Part shown: positions 49,942 through 58,969 of the stretch, piece by piece | How positions within the stretch are numbered: the first letter of the stretch is position 1 | How the letters are laid out: each line of letters starts with the position of its first letter | NCBI GenBank assembly: GCA_034003725.1 | Contig: JAVEYB010000002.1 | Span: 1 to 64,000, forward strand | Origin: Candidatus Zixiibacteriota bacterium | Lineage (GTDB): Bacteria; Zixibacteria; MSB-5A5; GN15; FEB-12 | DNA: 64,000 bases | Direction of reading: 5' to 3' | The notes under the pieces: model-generated | Seen by the model: only the letters and a program-made list of their open reading frames with translations | Told to the model about the DNA's origin: nothing | Database searches by the model: none | Position numbers and translations under genes: made by a program

Positions 49942-50720
49942 GTGCGTATCCTCTTTGCGTTGGTTGCGATTCCGGTGGCCATCGTGCCCACGATAGCCGC
50001 ATCGGCGAGCGCGAGATCGCAAACGTCTCTATACGTGAAATGGGGATCTCCCAGTCTGTTCAGCAGCGTTTTCACCGTGGCGAGGTCCTCGGGCGTGTCG
50101 ACCGTGAACCGGAGCTCCTCGTGCGGCAGATCGGACGGCATCCTGAGGTAAGCTGACTGAAACTCGGAGCCGGTGTAGAAGACGGGCGTGACGTGCTCGC
50201 GCTGGGCGGCCGTGTGAATGTGTGTCACCGCGTCGAGCAGCGCCTGCGTGCGAATGAACTCCACGAAGAATCCCCAGTGCGTGAGTACTGCCGGTCGGCC
50301 GTCCGGACTTCTGTATGACACATAGTCCGGCGCCGCCGTCCGGGCCAGCGACTGGATATACTCCGCCAGGGAATCGATAAACAACGGCTCCAGAAACGGA
50401 TTGTCCGCGCACACCCGGACGACATAGTCCGGTCCCGGCTGCAGCCCTTCGGCGAAAGATCGAAAGCGCTCGTACACGTTGTGCTCGTAGCCGCGCGCCA
50501 CCGCAATGGTGCGCTCGCGAAGGAACGCGACGAGCGCATCGTCGCTCGCAGCCGATGTCGTGAGGACAGTCAGCTCGGATTTGCGTCCGGTTCCGGACTG
50601 CCTCACACGCCGGATCACCTGTTCGATCAGCGAGGTTTCGTTGTCCACGAGCTCCATCACTTTGCCCGGGAACCGGGTGGACCCGAGTCGCGCCTGAATC
50701 AGGAAGTGAAAGGTGATCAT
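49938..50720 (-). CDS. SpsF-like cytidylyltransferase family protein
   Basis: A 260-residue nucleotidyltransferase of the CMP-sugar synthetase type. The first motif is FLIQARLGSTRFPGKVM. It also has DYVVRVCADNPFLEPLFID and HEELRFTVDTPEDLATVKTLL. It likely activates the NeuB product with CTP; overlap with neuB and with the Wzz-like gene supports a shared pathway. Family members named SpsF act in spore coat polysaccharide and in legionaminate clusters. Confidence 0.87.
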   Translation of the reverse strand: MITFHFLIQARLGSTRFPGKVMELVDNETSLIEQVIRRVRQSGTGRKSELTVLTTSAASDDALVAFLRERTIAVARGYEHNVYERFRSFAEGLQPGPDYVVRVCADNPFLEPLFIDSLAEYIQSLARTAAPDYVSYRSPDGRPAVLTHWGFFVEFIRTQALLDAVTHIHTAAQREHVTPVFYTGSEFQSAYLRMPSDLPHEELRFTVDTPEDLATVKTLLNRLGDPHFTYRDVCDLALADAAIVGTMATGIATNAKRIRT

Positions 50721-51817
50721 GACAACACCCTGAATCCCGAATCGACGAGTTTGCGAACCCGGTTGACGGTCCGCACTGAGCGCGGGAAGGCCTCCGCGAC
50801 CGTATCGCGAAGTTCACGATACACCACGTGGTGGTCGGTTTTTCGCGATGCCCCCGCGAAGGCGACCACGCCGATCGTGGAGAGCACCGTCGAGAGCAGC
50901 GCGATTGCGACCAGGCTCAACAGTCGACGCGGGCCGGATTTCTCGGTGGGGAGCGACGGTTCATCGAGAACGCGCACAATCGGCACATCCTTCATCGCTT
51001 CAAACTGCGCCATCTGGTAGTTTTCCTGCAGGATCTGATAGGCAGCCAGATGCGCGTTGACCGAACGCTGCAGCCGGGACAATTCGTACATGATGTCGGG
51101 ATTGCTGGTCACCGCCCAGTCACGATTGACGTTCCGGAAGTCGCGCAGGGAATCCTCGGCGGCCTGCAGCAGTGCCTGCGTACTCGAGAGCTGCCCGGCC
51201 AGATACGTGGCATTCTCACGCGCCGCCGACGCCCGTTTCTCGCGATTGTACCGTTCGAGATTGTCGACATAGGCCGTGACTATCTGCTGAGAAAGCGTGG
51301 GGTATATCGTTTCTACCGAGACCCTGATTTGGCCGGTCCGGGAATCTGTCGATACTTCCGTGATTCCCGCCAGTTTCTCGCGCAGACGGTCAGGGTTCGT
51401 CTCGCCGAAATAGGTTGCCAGTGTGAGTGAGGGATCGCTGTCGCACTCCGGCACCTCGTACGATCGATCCAGCACGGCGTCGCGCACAAGCTGGGAACTG
51501 AGGATGTTGGGAAACAAAAAGGAAGAATTATCACCGGTCGGCATGATGCCGCCGCCCAGCCCAACCAACGACCGCAGCGAAGCCAGTCCTTCGGTCTGAC
51601 CCGAGGGGAGGATCGTGGCGTATGACGTGTATCGATTCGGAGTAGTGAAAAGCCAGAGGGCTGCCAGCGCGACGATAGAACATACGAAAACGACGATCGT
51701 GCGCCGACGCCGAATGACGTCCTGCAGGAGCAGCAGAAGGTCGATATTATCGGTTGGCTCGCCAATCGTTTCGGATGATTCGCCCAATGATCTTCTCACG
51801 TGCAGTTTGCCGTCCAT
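50717..51817 (-). CDS. Wzz-like chain-length determinant protein
   Basis: A 366-residue inner-membrane protein with one helix near residues 40-58 (TIVVFVCSIVALAALWLF) and a second near 312-332, framing a long periplasmic region with coiled-coil stretches (TYLAGQLSSTQALLQAAEDSLRDF). The late EKSGPRRLLSLVAIAL matches the family signature. It controls polymer length together with the Wzy-like protein upstream. No tyrosine-kinase domain is fused. It overlaps spsF by 4 nt. Confidence 0.9.
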   Translation of the reverse strand: MDGKLHVRRSLGESSETIGEPTDNIDLLLLLQDVIRRRRTIVVFVCSIVALAALWLFTTPNRYTSYATILPSGQTEGLASLRSLVGLGGGIMPTGDNSSFLFPNILSSQLVRDAVLDRSYEVPECDSDPSLTLATYFGETNPDRLREKLAGITEVSTDSRTGQIRVSVETIYPTLSQQIVTAYVDNLERYNREKRASAARENATYLAGQLSSTQALLQAAEDSLRDFRNVNRDWAVTSNPDIMYELSRLQRSVNAHLAAYQILQENYQMAQFEAMKDVPIVRVLDEPSLPTEKSGPRRLLSLVAIALLSTVLSTIGVVAFAGASRKTDHHVVYRELRDTVAEAFPRSVRTVNRVRKLVDSGFRVLS

Positions 51818-51913
51818 TGTATTCCTTCAGGTAAATCACTCAATTAATAAGCAACCGCGATGCCGGGTTAGAGGCCGGTCGAGGTTGCCCGCATCCACTG
51901 ACTCCACAAGAAC

Positions 51914-53269
51914 TTAGCCGCCTGTTTTCAAATCCTCATCGCGACTCGCCGGAAAAAACTTCTCAGTCGACCGGAAATCCCGGCACACGGCAGCGCGCGA
52001 CGGATTGCCCGATTTGTTCCAGAGTGCGAGGGCGATTCCCGATGTCATCATGAGCGCAGCCGATTCGATAACATTCGTTGTCGCGCCGCACACAAGACCG
52101 ATCACCACCACTACCATGAGATAACCGACCGCCCTGTGCTCGGAACGATGTCGCAGCGCCTGCCACAGGAGCCAGGCGAGCGCAAGAGCGGCAATCGTGA
52201 TGCCAAACGCTACCGTCAGGTAGACGTACATGTTGTCGGCAGCATTGTACTTCGATGACTCGAAATAAAGCTGAGCCGTTCCGATTCCGCCGATTCCCCG
52301 ACCCGTCAACACGGTGTGGTCGAGGTTGAGGAGAGCGAGTGCTTCCGGCCACATCCGCTCCATCCGCGCGACATACGACGATGCGAGTATGTTGATAATA
52401 AGATTGTTTGTGCGAAGAAGGCTTGTGACGGCGGCAGGGGAGACCGCGGCCAGAATCGGCGGAACGCACGCAAAGAAGCCGAATGCAGCTAAAGCGAACT
52501 GCAGGGCCGCTCGGGCGGCATGTCGTGAAGTCCCCCGAAAGCGGCGCTGCACGCCGATGCCGGCGAGAATGACTGTGAGAGCGAGGAAGGCCAACAGTGC
52601 GGTCTTCGCGGTTGTGGCAACGATTCCGGCGAAACCGAGCGTCAACAGGGTGGCATCGAAAAACCGGATGATTCGTGCATCGCGGTCGGACCGCGCCGCG
52701 CGCTCCGCGATGTACAGCGCCGCAAGGCAGAAAAGAATATTGGCCGTTTCGAAGTTCACGCGCCCAAAACCGGCGAGCCGAGGCAAGCCGGACATCCCCC
52801 ACGCCCGTGAGCCTTCCAGAGTCTCTCCGAAAGCCTCGTACTGGAACCCTGCCCACGGCGCATCGAAAAACATCTCGACTGCCAATCCCAGCACGACGAG
52901 CGGTACTCCCAATCGGAACGCGGTCCGGAGGGCCGTGCTGTCGATAAGGCGCGTCGCAGTCGCAGTGTAACCGACCAGAAACGTGACGAAAATCTTGGCG
53001 CCGAAAACAACCTGCGCCGCAGGCAGGCGGTGCCACAAGGCGACCAACACACCGTACACAAGGACTGCGACCACCAGACCTACTGTCGTATTGATGCGAA
53101 AATGGATGGCAATCCTGAGTGCGTACCAGGCTATCACGAGCAACAGCAGTCCGTCCTTGGCGTAAATCATCAGGGGCAGTCCGGCCGACGCGAACAAGTA
53201 GCGCAGCGCTCCCTCGGTGATAACCATGAACGACCACACGCCCAACATCCACATCGCCGCTCGTTTCAT
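51914..53269 (-). CDS. O-antigen polymerase/ligase-like membrane protein (Wzy-like)
   Basis: A 451-residue polytopic membrane protein of about 11 helices with a large periplasmic loop containing LNLDHTVLTGRGIGGIGTAQLYF, typical of the Wzy_C/O-antigen ligase fold. Sequence alone cannot separate polymerase from ligase. ATG 53269 overlaps the stop of the upstream glycosyltransferase (ATGA). The frame is open further upstream but that part is not family-like. Confidence 0.78.
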   Translation of the reverse strand: MKRAAMWMLGVWSFMVITEGALRYLFASAGLPLMIYAKDGLLLLVIAWYALRIAIHFRINTTVGLVVAVLVYGVLVALWHRLPAAQVVFGAKIFVTFLVGYTATATRLIDSTALRTAFRLGVPLVVLGLAVEMFFDAPWAGFQYEAFGETLEGSRAWGMSGLPRLAGFGRVNFETANILFCLAALYIAERAARSDRDARIIRFFDATLLTLGFAGIVATTAKTALLAFLALTVILAGIGVQRRFRGTSRHAARAALQFALAAFGFFACVPPILAAVSPAAVTSLLRTNNLIINILASSYVARMERMWPEALALLNLDHTVLTGRGIGGIGTAQLYFESSKYNAADNMYVYLTVAFGITIAALALAWLLWQALRHRSEHRAVGYLMVVVVIGLVCGATTNVIESAALMMTSGIALALWNKSGNPSRAAVCRDFRSTEKFFPASRDEDLKTGG

Positions 53270-54453
53270 CGCACGGCCTCCCCGTAGAGCTGTTCGTACT
53301 GCTCGGCGATGCGTGCGGGTGAGAATCGCCGGGACAACCGCCTCGCCTGTTCGGGAAGTGTGTGCCGCCACGAGTCGTCCGCGAGGAGGCCGGCCAGTGT
53401 TTCGGTAAGGGAATCCGGGCGATCCGCATCAAAAACAAAGCCGTTTTCGCCGTCGCGCACCAGCTCCGGCAGGCCGCCCCGGTTCGACGACACAACCGGC
53501 ACCCCGCACGCATTCGCTTCGGCGACAATACGCCCAAACGGTTCGTTCCACAGCGACGGGACGACCAGCGCATCGAGAGTCTGATATATTTTCTCGGGCG
53601 GCTGCTGGCCGTGAAAGGTCACGCGGTCTGATCCGTACGTTCGCGTAAGATATGCGCCGTAAGTCTCGGTGTGTGCACGGCCGAATATGTGGGCGTCAAC
53701 CTTCGCTGAATTCAGTCTTCGAAGGCTGGACAGCAGCAGCTCGATCCCTTTGTGCGGTGCGAGGCTTCCCACGAATCCGAGGTGCACCCGTGAGGGATCC
53801 TTCGCAAACGCCGGGCCGGACGCCCTTGCCGATGGTACGGGATTGAAGATCGTACGGGTTAACAGCGCATTTGTGAAAAAACCATGACCGAGATGGATGT
53901 CGAGAATATAGTCACTGATGCCGACCGCAGCCCGCACGCGCGGCGCCTGACGCTTTTTCCCATTTGATGCGATCCGGCAGGTCACACACTGGCGGTTGCA
54001 TCGACGACCGTCGGCAAACATCGTGCTCCTGACACACAGCAGGTAGTGGTCGCGAATGGTGTGGACAATCGGTACCCCCGCTCGTTCTGCCGCCCGCCAT
54101 ACCGCCACCGATAACCCGGCAAGGTTGTTCGTGTGGATCAGATCGGGACTGGTCTCGGCAATCAGCTTCCTGAAGGCGGGCTCGGCCCACCGGTTGTCCA
54201 TGTCGATGGCGTGCCAGAGAGGCTTGATGAGCGAGGGGCGGGACGACGACGTTCGCATCCAATAGAGATTGGGAGTCCGAAGATAACGAACGTCGACACC
54301 GTTGACGACAGCGCGGTCGTCGGTCGGACCGGTGCACGCGACCGTCACCGAGTGCCGGCGGTTTACCAGTTCCTCGGCCAGCAGTTGAACGGAGCGCTCC
54401 GCTCCGCCGACCTCAAATGGCGTATAGAGTGAATTAAAGATCAGAATCTTCAT
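53266..54453 (-). CDS. GT4-family glycosyltransferase
   Basis: A 395-residue GT-B glycosyltransferase with the N-terminal glycine-rich FEVGGAERSVQLLA, the HTNNLAGLSVAV segment, a cysteine cluster RRCNRQCVTCRI and the donor-site SLWNEPFGRIVAEANACGVP (E-x7-E). It is likely to add one sugar of the repeat unit. ATG 54453 is chosen by family fit. The first gene of the minus-strand block, it diverges from another glycosyltransferase. Confidence 0.9.
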   Translation of the reverse strand: MKILIFNSLYTPFEVGGAERSVQLLAEELVNRRHSVTVACTGPTDDRAVVNGVDVRYLRTPNLYWMRTSSSRPSLIKPLWHAIDMDNRWAEPAFRKLIAETSPDLIHTNNLAGLSVAVWRAAERAGVPIVHTIRDHYLLCVRSTMFADGRRCNRQCVTCRIASNGKKRQAPRVRAAVGISDYILDIHLGHGFFTNALLTRTIFNPVPSARASGPAFAKDPSRVHLGFVGSLAPHKGIELLLSSLRRLNSAKVDAHIFGRAHTETYGAYLTRTYGSDRVTFHGQQPPEKIYQTLDALVVPSLWNEPFGRIVAEANACGVPVVSSNRGGLPELVRDGENGFVFDADRPDSLTETLAGLLADDSWRHTLPEQARRLSRRFSPARIAEQYEQLYGEAVR

Positions 54454-54679
54454 GTCGACACAATTCCCATTTTGTCGCAGCCCGAAGCCGCGTGTCGTCC
54501 TCCACATAGTATCGTCACCACCGGTCACACACTTTACCCGGCTATACCGGAATACCGTGCGGTCACACGCGGTTAGCGGTGATTATCCGGGATATGCTAA
54601 AGGGGAGGCGGCAGGGGACCGATAACACGGACGTATAAGCGGCGCGCCACAACGGCCGCCCCGAACATAGGATGTAGCG

Positions 54680-55762
54680 ATGATCGTCAATGCGCGCTTT
54701 CTCACGCAGCCAACGACCGGGGTCCAGCGGTACGGACAGGAACTGTCCCGTCTGATCAAGGCGCTTCGGCCGGACACACGCTTCGTGTCTCCCCGGAACG
54801 TGTTACATTCAGGTATAGCCGGTGAACTGAACGTTGAAAAGGTTGGCACCGCGACCGGGCATGTGTGGGAACAGGTCGCGCTGCCCCGGTTCCTGAAGAA
54901 ATACGCGGACGGTGAACTCCTGTTGAGTCTGGGTAATACCGGGCCGGTGCGATACGACAACCAGATAGCCGTGATCCACGACCTGTCCGTATTCCGTCAC
55001 CCCGAGTCCTACTCCAGAAAATTCGGTCTGCTCTATCGAACTATCTTGCCGCGGCTGGTCCGCACCTGCCGGGCGATTGTGACCGACAGCGCTTTTTCCC
55101 GTGATGAACTTGTATCGGAATTCGGATGCGATAGCGATGCCGTTTTTGTGGTTCCGTGCGGCGTAGGATCTCAGTTCAGACCGGACCGCGCGGCCCCCCC
55201 CGAAAAACCCTATATTCTGGCAGTCTCCTCACTCGCTCCTCACAAGAATCTTCAACGGTTGCTTGATGCGTTTGAGATGGCAGGTCTGCGTGGTGTGACA
55301 TTAAGAGTAGTCGGGACAGGGGGGAGTGTGTTCGCCCACACCTCCGTCCGTGGGCGCGAAATGTCTGACGTGACGTTTCTTGGTCATGTTGCTGAGGAGC
55401 AACTGGTGGATCTATACCGCAACGCCTCACTGTTTGTATATCCGTCGCTCTACGAGGGGTTCGGACTGCCGCCTTTGGAGGCTATGGCCTGTGGATGTCC
55501 GTGCCTTGTCTCAAACGCGGCCTCCTTACCCGAAGTGTGCGGTGACGCTGCCATCTATTGCGATCCGGCCAGCACTGATAGCATCGCTCAGGGCATGACC
55601 CGGCTGCTGAATGATCCGCTCCTTCGCTCGGACTGCCGCCAACGCGGACTCATGCGGGCGGCCGGTTTCTCCTGGGAGGTCAGCGCCCGTCGACTGCTCG
55701 AAGTCATTGACACTGTTGCTGCCGAGCGCCTGTCCCGCCGCGCCGAATCTCTGTCTCGATAA
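54680..55762 (+). CDS. GT4-family glycosyltransferase
   Basis: A 360-residue GT-B enzyme with the start MIVNARFLTQPTTGVQRYGQEL (parts FLTQPTTGVQRY), TDSAFSRDELVSEFG, ILAVSSLAPHKNLQRLLDAF and PSLYEGFGLPPLEAMACGCP. A mannosyl- or rhamnosyltransferase role is usual for this group; the substrate is not proven. No clear promoter is seen in the 226-bp divergent region before it. Confidence 0.9.
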   Translation: MIVNARFLTQPTTGVQRYGQELSRLIKALRPDTRFVSPRNVLHSGIAGELNVEKVGTATGHVWEQVALPRFLKKYADGELLLSLGNTGPVRYDNQIAVIHDLSVFRHPESYSRKFGLLYRTILPRLVRTCRAIVTDSAFSRDELVSEFGCDSDAVFVVPCGVGSQFRPDRAAPPEKPYILAVSSLAPHKNLQRLLDAFEMAGLRGVTLRVVGTGGSVFAHTSVRGREMSDVTFLGHVAEEQLVDLYRNASLFVYPSLYEGFGLPPLEAMACGCPCLVSNAASLPEVCGDAAIYCDPASTDSIAQGMTRLLNDPLLRSDCRQRGLMRAAGFSWEVSARRLLEVIDTVAAERLSRRAESLSR

Positions 55763-56013
55763 GCAACTTGGTGCCCGCCGGTCGAGGCTTCATCCTGTTT
55801 CAAAGTGTTACAGTAAGTCTCTGTTGCGTTGAAGGTTACGCTGCTCACGTGATGTTCTGCTCGAAGCCCGGCAACCGAGTCTGCAGGCTTAATCGTATAA
55901 TGAACAGGTTCAAGATGTTGGCAGGTTTTTTTCATTGATTTTTTCTCCTTATCAACTACATTAGGGGCTCGCCTGAAGGCCCCCGGCTCTCAGGCGCGAT
56001 ATATCTCCGCGTT
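55763..56013. other. non-coding stretch before tRNA-Tyr
   Basis: About 250 bp with no convincing gene. It contains a T-run near 55926-55932, a short 7-bp hairpin (CGCCTGA/TCAGGCG) at about 55970-55996, and AT-rich blocks. No clean -35/-10 pair for the tRNA was found. Confidence 0.4.
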
Positions 56014-56098
56014 GGTGGGGTTCCCGAGCGGTCAAAGGGATCAGACTGTAAATCTGACGGCGAAGCCTTCGAAGGTTCGAATCCTTCCCCCACCACCA
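56014..56098 (+). tRNA. tRNA-Tyr (anticodon GTA)
   Basis: A class II tRNA of 85 nt. The acceptor is GGTGGGG with CCCCACC, the anticodon loop CTGTAAA sits on a TCAGA/TCTGA stem, there is a long variable arm, and the T-arm is GAAGG-TTCGAAT-CCTTC. CCA is encoded at 56096-56098. Confidence 0.96.
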
Positions 56099-56519
56099 TT
56101 TCCGGCCCCAACACCCACACCACATCGAACCCATCACCGGTGTGCTCACGTGTGACCGGTGGGCCTGCACTCCACACAGCCTGAACCGCGACCAGTCGGA
56201 AGCGACAAATTTCATCCTATTTCTACGCAAGCCTCTAAATCATTGCGCCGAACCGCCGACATACATTTTAGGGAAGAACAATGAAGTACTGGCATGATCT
56301 CACACGGCTGTGTGATCGATTCGGTCAGGCTTAACAACGGAGTGTTGAGTTGCACGGAAGCAACCATCAATCAATCAGGTCCAGGGGAAGGGCCACAACC
56401 GATCAGTCAACATGTCTTACGCAGTCTCCCGGCAGTACAAGCACGAGACTCAGGCCGGCGGTCATCAAGTCAGTTGAGATCGAGGCCGCAGATCATCTGA
56501 CATCACGCGGGGGCAAACC
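56099..56519. other. non-coding stretch between tRNA-Tyr and the epimerase gene
   Basis: About 420 bp with lower GC than the genes around it. Short frames occur, but none has a good ribosome-binding site, composition or recognisable domain. No hairpin with a T-tract was found. Confidence 0.4.
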
Positions 56520-57623
56520 ATGAAGAGTTGTATCATCTTTGGTGGATCCGGCTTTGTCGGCACCCATCTGGCGCGGCATCTTCTTGAGACCGGACGGTTC
56601 AATCACATCCAGCTTGCCGACATCCAGCCGTCGAGTCTGACCGGACTGCCGGGAATCTCATTCTCCCGGGTCGACGTACGCAAGCCCATTCCGTTGGATT
56701 TGGTCGCGGACCGTCCCGAATGGATATTCAATCTCGCGGCGATTCATCGCGAGCCGGGTCACACCCGCGAGGAGTACTTTGATACCAACCTCGCCGGGGC
56801 TCACAATGTGTGCATGTACGCCGAGGCGTGCGGCTGCAATAACATTTACTTCACGAGCAGTATTTCGGTCTACGGCCCGACCACGGGACCGACCGATGAA
56901 CGCCGGCCGATTCAACCGTCGACCCCGTACGGCGGATCCAAGTACCCGGCTGAACTGATCCACGACATATGGCGTCAGCGGCGTCCCGGCCGGCGGCTTC
57001 TGATCAGCCGCCCGGGCGTGCTCTATGGACCCGGCGACCCGGGCAACATTCTGCGGATGATCAACGCCGTCAAGCGCGGCTATTTCGCATTCCCGGGATC
57101 ATCGTCCATTCACAAATCCTACGGCTATATTTATGGTTTTCTCGACAGCATCGACTTCGTGATGGACAGCCCGCACGATTTTCTAGTCTACAACTATGTA
57201 GAGACTCCCACCCAGCCACTGGCGCATATCGTGGCCGAAACGAAGCGGTTTCTCGGCAGTCGTGCGATAACGGTATCAATCCCATTATGGCTGCTCTTGC
57301 CGATCGCATCGGCGATCCAGAAAATGATTGGATTCCGTAACCCCATCCATCCGGTGCCCGTTCGCAAGGCCGCCACGCCTACCCACATCGTTCCCCAGAC
57401 GCTTATGGAGATGGGGTACACGTTCAGATACTCATTTGCGGAGTCTCTGCGTCACTGGCTGACGGTCGCCCCCGAGGACTTCGGCTATGCCCCGGCAGTC
57501 GACCCGGAATCCAAACGCCGCCTGCGCCTGCGTCGCGGGGTCGAGTCAGCCGACTCCGAGGTCCCCGTGACCGCGCGGCGTCACTCACGCATGACTGAAA
57601 AAGAATCGGTGGCAGGACGATGA
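56520..57623 (+). CDS. NAD-dependent sugar epimerase/dehydratase
   Basis: A 367-residue extended short-chain dehydrogenase with FGGSGFVGTHLARHL, FNLAAIHREPGHT, FTSSISVYGPTTGPT and the catalytic STPYGGSKYPAEL (YxxxK). It shares the nucleotide-sugar epimerase pattern, but the exact substrate is unclear. The C-terminus has a membrane-like stretch (ITVSIPLWLLLPIASAIQKM) that is unusual for soluble epimerases. It overlaps the following glycosyltransferase by 4 nt. Confidence 0.85.
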   Translation: MKSCIIFGGSGFVGTHLARHLLETGRFNHIQLADIQPSSLTGLPGISFSRVDVRKPIPLDLVADRPEWIFNLAAIHREPGHTREEYFDTNLAGAHNVCMYAEACGCNNIYFTSSISVYGPTTGPTDERRPIQPSTPYGGSKYPAELIHDIWRQRRPGRRLLISRPGVLYGPGDPGNILRMINAVKRGYFAFPGSSSIHKSYGYIYGFLDSIDFVMDSPHDFLVYNYVETPTQPLAHIVAETKRFLGSRAITVSIPLWLLLPIASAIQKMIGFRNPIHPVPVRKAATPTHIVPQTLMEMGYTFRYSFAESLRHWLTVAPEDFGYAPAVDPESKRRLRLRRGVESADSEVPVTARRHSRMTEKESVAGR

Positions 57624-58861
57624 GATATCCAATCAGGAAACTGCCGCCTCTCGACGATCTCAAAGTCGCGATCGTGCACGAGTGGCTCATCAACTATTCC
57701 GGTGCGGAACGGGTGGTCGAGCAATTGCTCGCCATCTTTCCGCAGGCTGACCTCTTCGCACAGGTTGACTTCCTGCCTGAGGAACTGCGCGGGTTCATCA
57801 GTCATAAACCCGTGACGACATCGTTCATCCAGCGGTTGCCCGGCGCGCGAAAACACTACCGCAGTTACCTGCCGCTTATGCCGCTCGCTGTCGAGCAGTT
57901 CGACCTGACCGGCTACGATCTCGTCATCTCCAACAACCATGCGGTAGCCAAAGGCGTCATCACCGGTCCGGATCAGATTCATATCTCGTACGTTCAGTCG
58001 CCGATCCGCTACGCCTGGGATCTGACCCACCAGTATCTCCGCGAGTCAGGGCTTGATCGCGGGCTCAGGGGCTGGGTCGCGAAGCTGCTGTTACACCGTA
58101 TCCGCACCTGGGATGCGCGCGCCGCTAACGGCGTCGATCGCTTTGTCGGCAACTCCGGATTTATCGCTCGCCGCATTGCCAAGGCGTACCGTCGGGAAGC
58201 CGACGTCATCTATCCGCCGGTGGATGTTGCATCGTTTTCGTTGCGTGAGCAAAAGGACGACTACTTTCTCGCCGCCTCGCGCCTGGTACCCTACAAGAAA
58301 ATAGACCTGATCGTCGAAGCCTTTGCTTCGCTGCCCGACCGAAAGCTCGTGGTCATCGGCGACGGACCGGACATGGCAAAAATCGCCGCCAAGGCCGGAC
58401 CTAATGTCAGAATCCTCGGATACCAGCCATTCGAAGTCCTCCGTGATTACATGCAGCGCGCGCGGGCCTTTGTGTTTGCCGCCACTGAAGATTTCGGGAT
58501 CATCCCGGTGGAAGCGCAAGCCTGTGGGACACCGGTCATCGCTTTCGGACGTGGTGGAGCCACCGAGACGGTGGTTCACGGGCAGACGGGTGTCTTCTTC
58601 GAAGAACAGACGGTTGCGAGCCTGGTCGATGCCGTGCGGGAATTCGACCGCCTCGGGATCGCCTTCGAGCCGGCCATCATCAGAAACCACGCCCTTCAGT
58701 TCTCCGTGGAACGCTTTCAGCGGGAGTTCCGCAGTCTTGTGATAGACACGGTCGAGTCGATGACCGGTATGCGCAGGCAGCGGGCACTCCCGCCACAGGA
58801 AACGATCCCGCAATCCGAGGAAACGCCGTCGACACCGTCGCGGGCGGTCCGCGTCTCCTGA
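57620..58861 (+). CDS. GT4-family glycosyltransferase (mannosyltransferase-like)
   Basis: A 413-residue GT-B glycosyltransferase. Seen are VAIVHEWLINYSGAERVVEQL, YVQSPIRYAWDLTHQYL, FLAASRLVPYKKIDLIVEAF and the donor site ATEDFGIIPVEAQACGTPV. This pattern is common in exopolysaccharide mannosyltransferases. It ends with a low-complexity tail rich in P, E and S. It overlaps the epimerase gene. Confidence 0.9.
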   Translation: MRYPIRKLPPLDDLKVAIVHEWLINYSGAERVVEQLLAIFPQADLFAQVDFLPEELRGFISHKPVTTSFIQRLPGARKHYRSYLPLMPLAVEQFDLTGYDLVISNNHAVAKGVITGPDQIHISYVQSPIRYAWDLTHQYLRESGLDRGLRGWVAKLLLHRIRTWDARAANGVDRFVGNSGFIARRIAKAYRREADVIYPPVDVASFSLREQKDDYFLAASRLVPYKKIDLIVEAFASLPDRKLVVIGDGPDMAKIAAKAGPNVRILGYQPFEVLRDYMQRARAFVFAATEDFGIIPVEAQACGTPVIAFGRGGATETVVHGQTGVFFEEQTVASLVDAVREFDRLGIAFEPAIIRNHALQFSVERFQREFRSLVIDTVESMTGMRRQRALPPQETIPQSEETPSTPSRAVRVS

Positions 58862-58969
58862 CGGGTTCCGGGTCTGCATTCCTTTCGAAACAAAGCGCCT
58901 CCGGCTTCGTTTAATCTGCTTTACTCGCAAAGAGCCTGCTGCTATGTTTGCAGAGCCTGCGTTCGCACT

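Noticed and set aside
51963-53573. 536-codon minus-strand frame over the Wzy-like gene
   Set aside because: Wrong frame: it lacks hydrophobic helices, whereas the overlapping 451-residue frame has the membrane pattern and a coupled start.
55956-56177. Minus-strand frame with GEGFEPSKASPSDLQSDPF
   Set aside because: This is the usual false translation of the complement of tRNA-Tyr.
56294-56500. 68-codon frame before the epimerase gene
   Set aside because: No ribosome-binding site, no domain, and composition unlike nearby genes.
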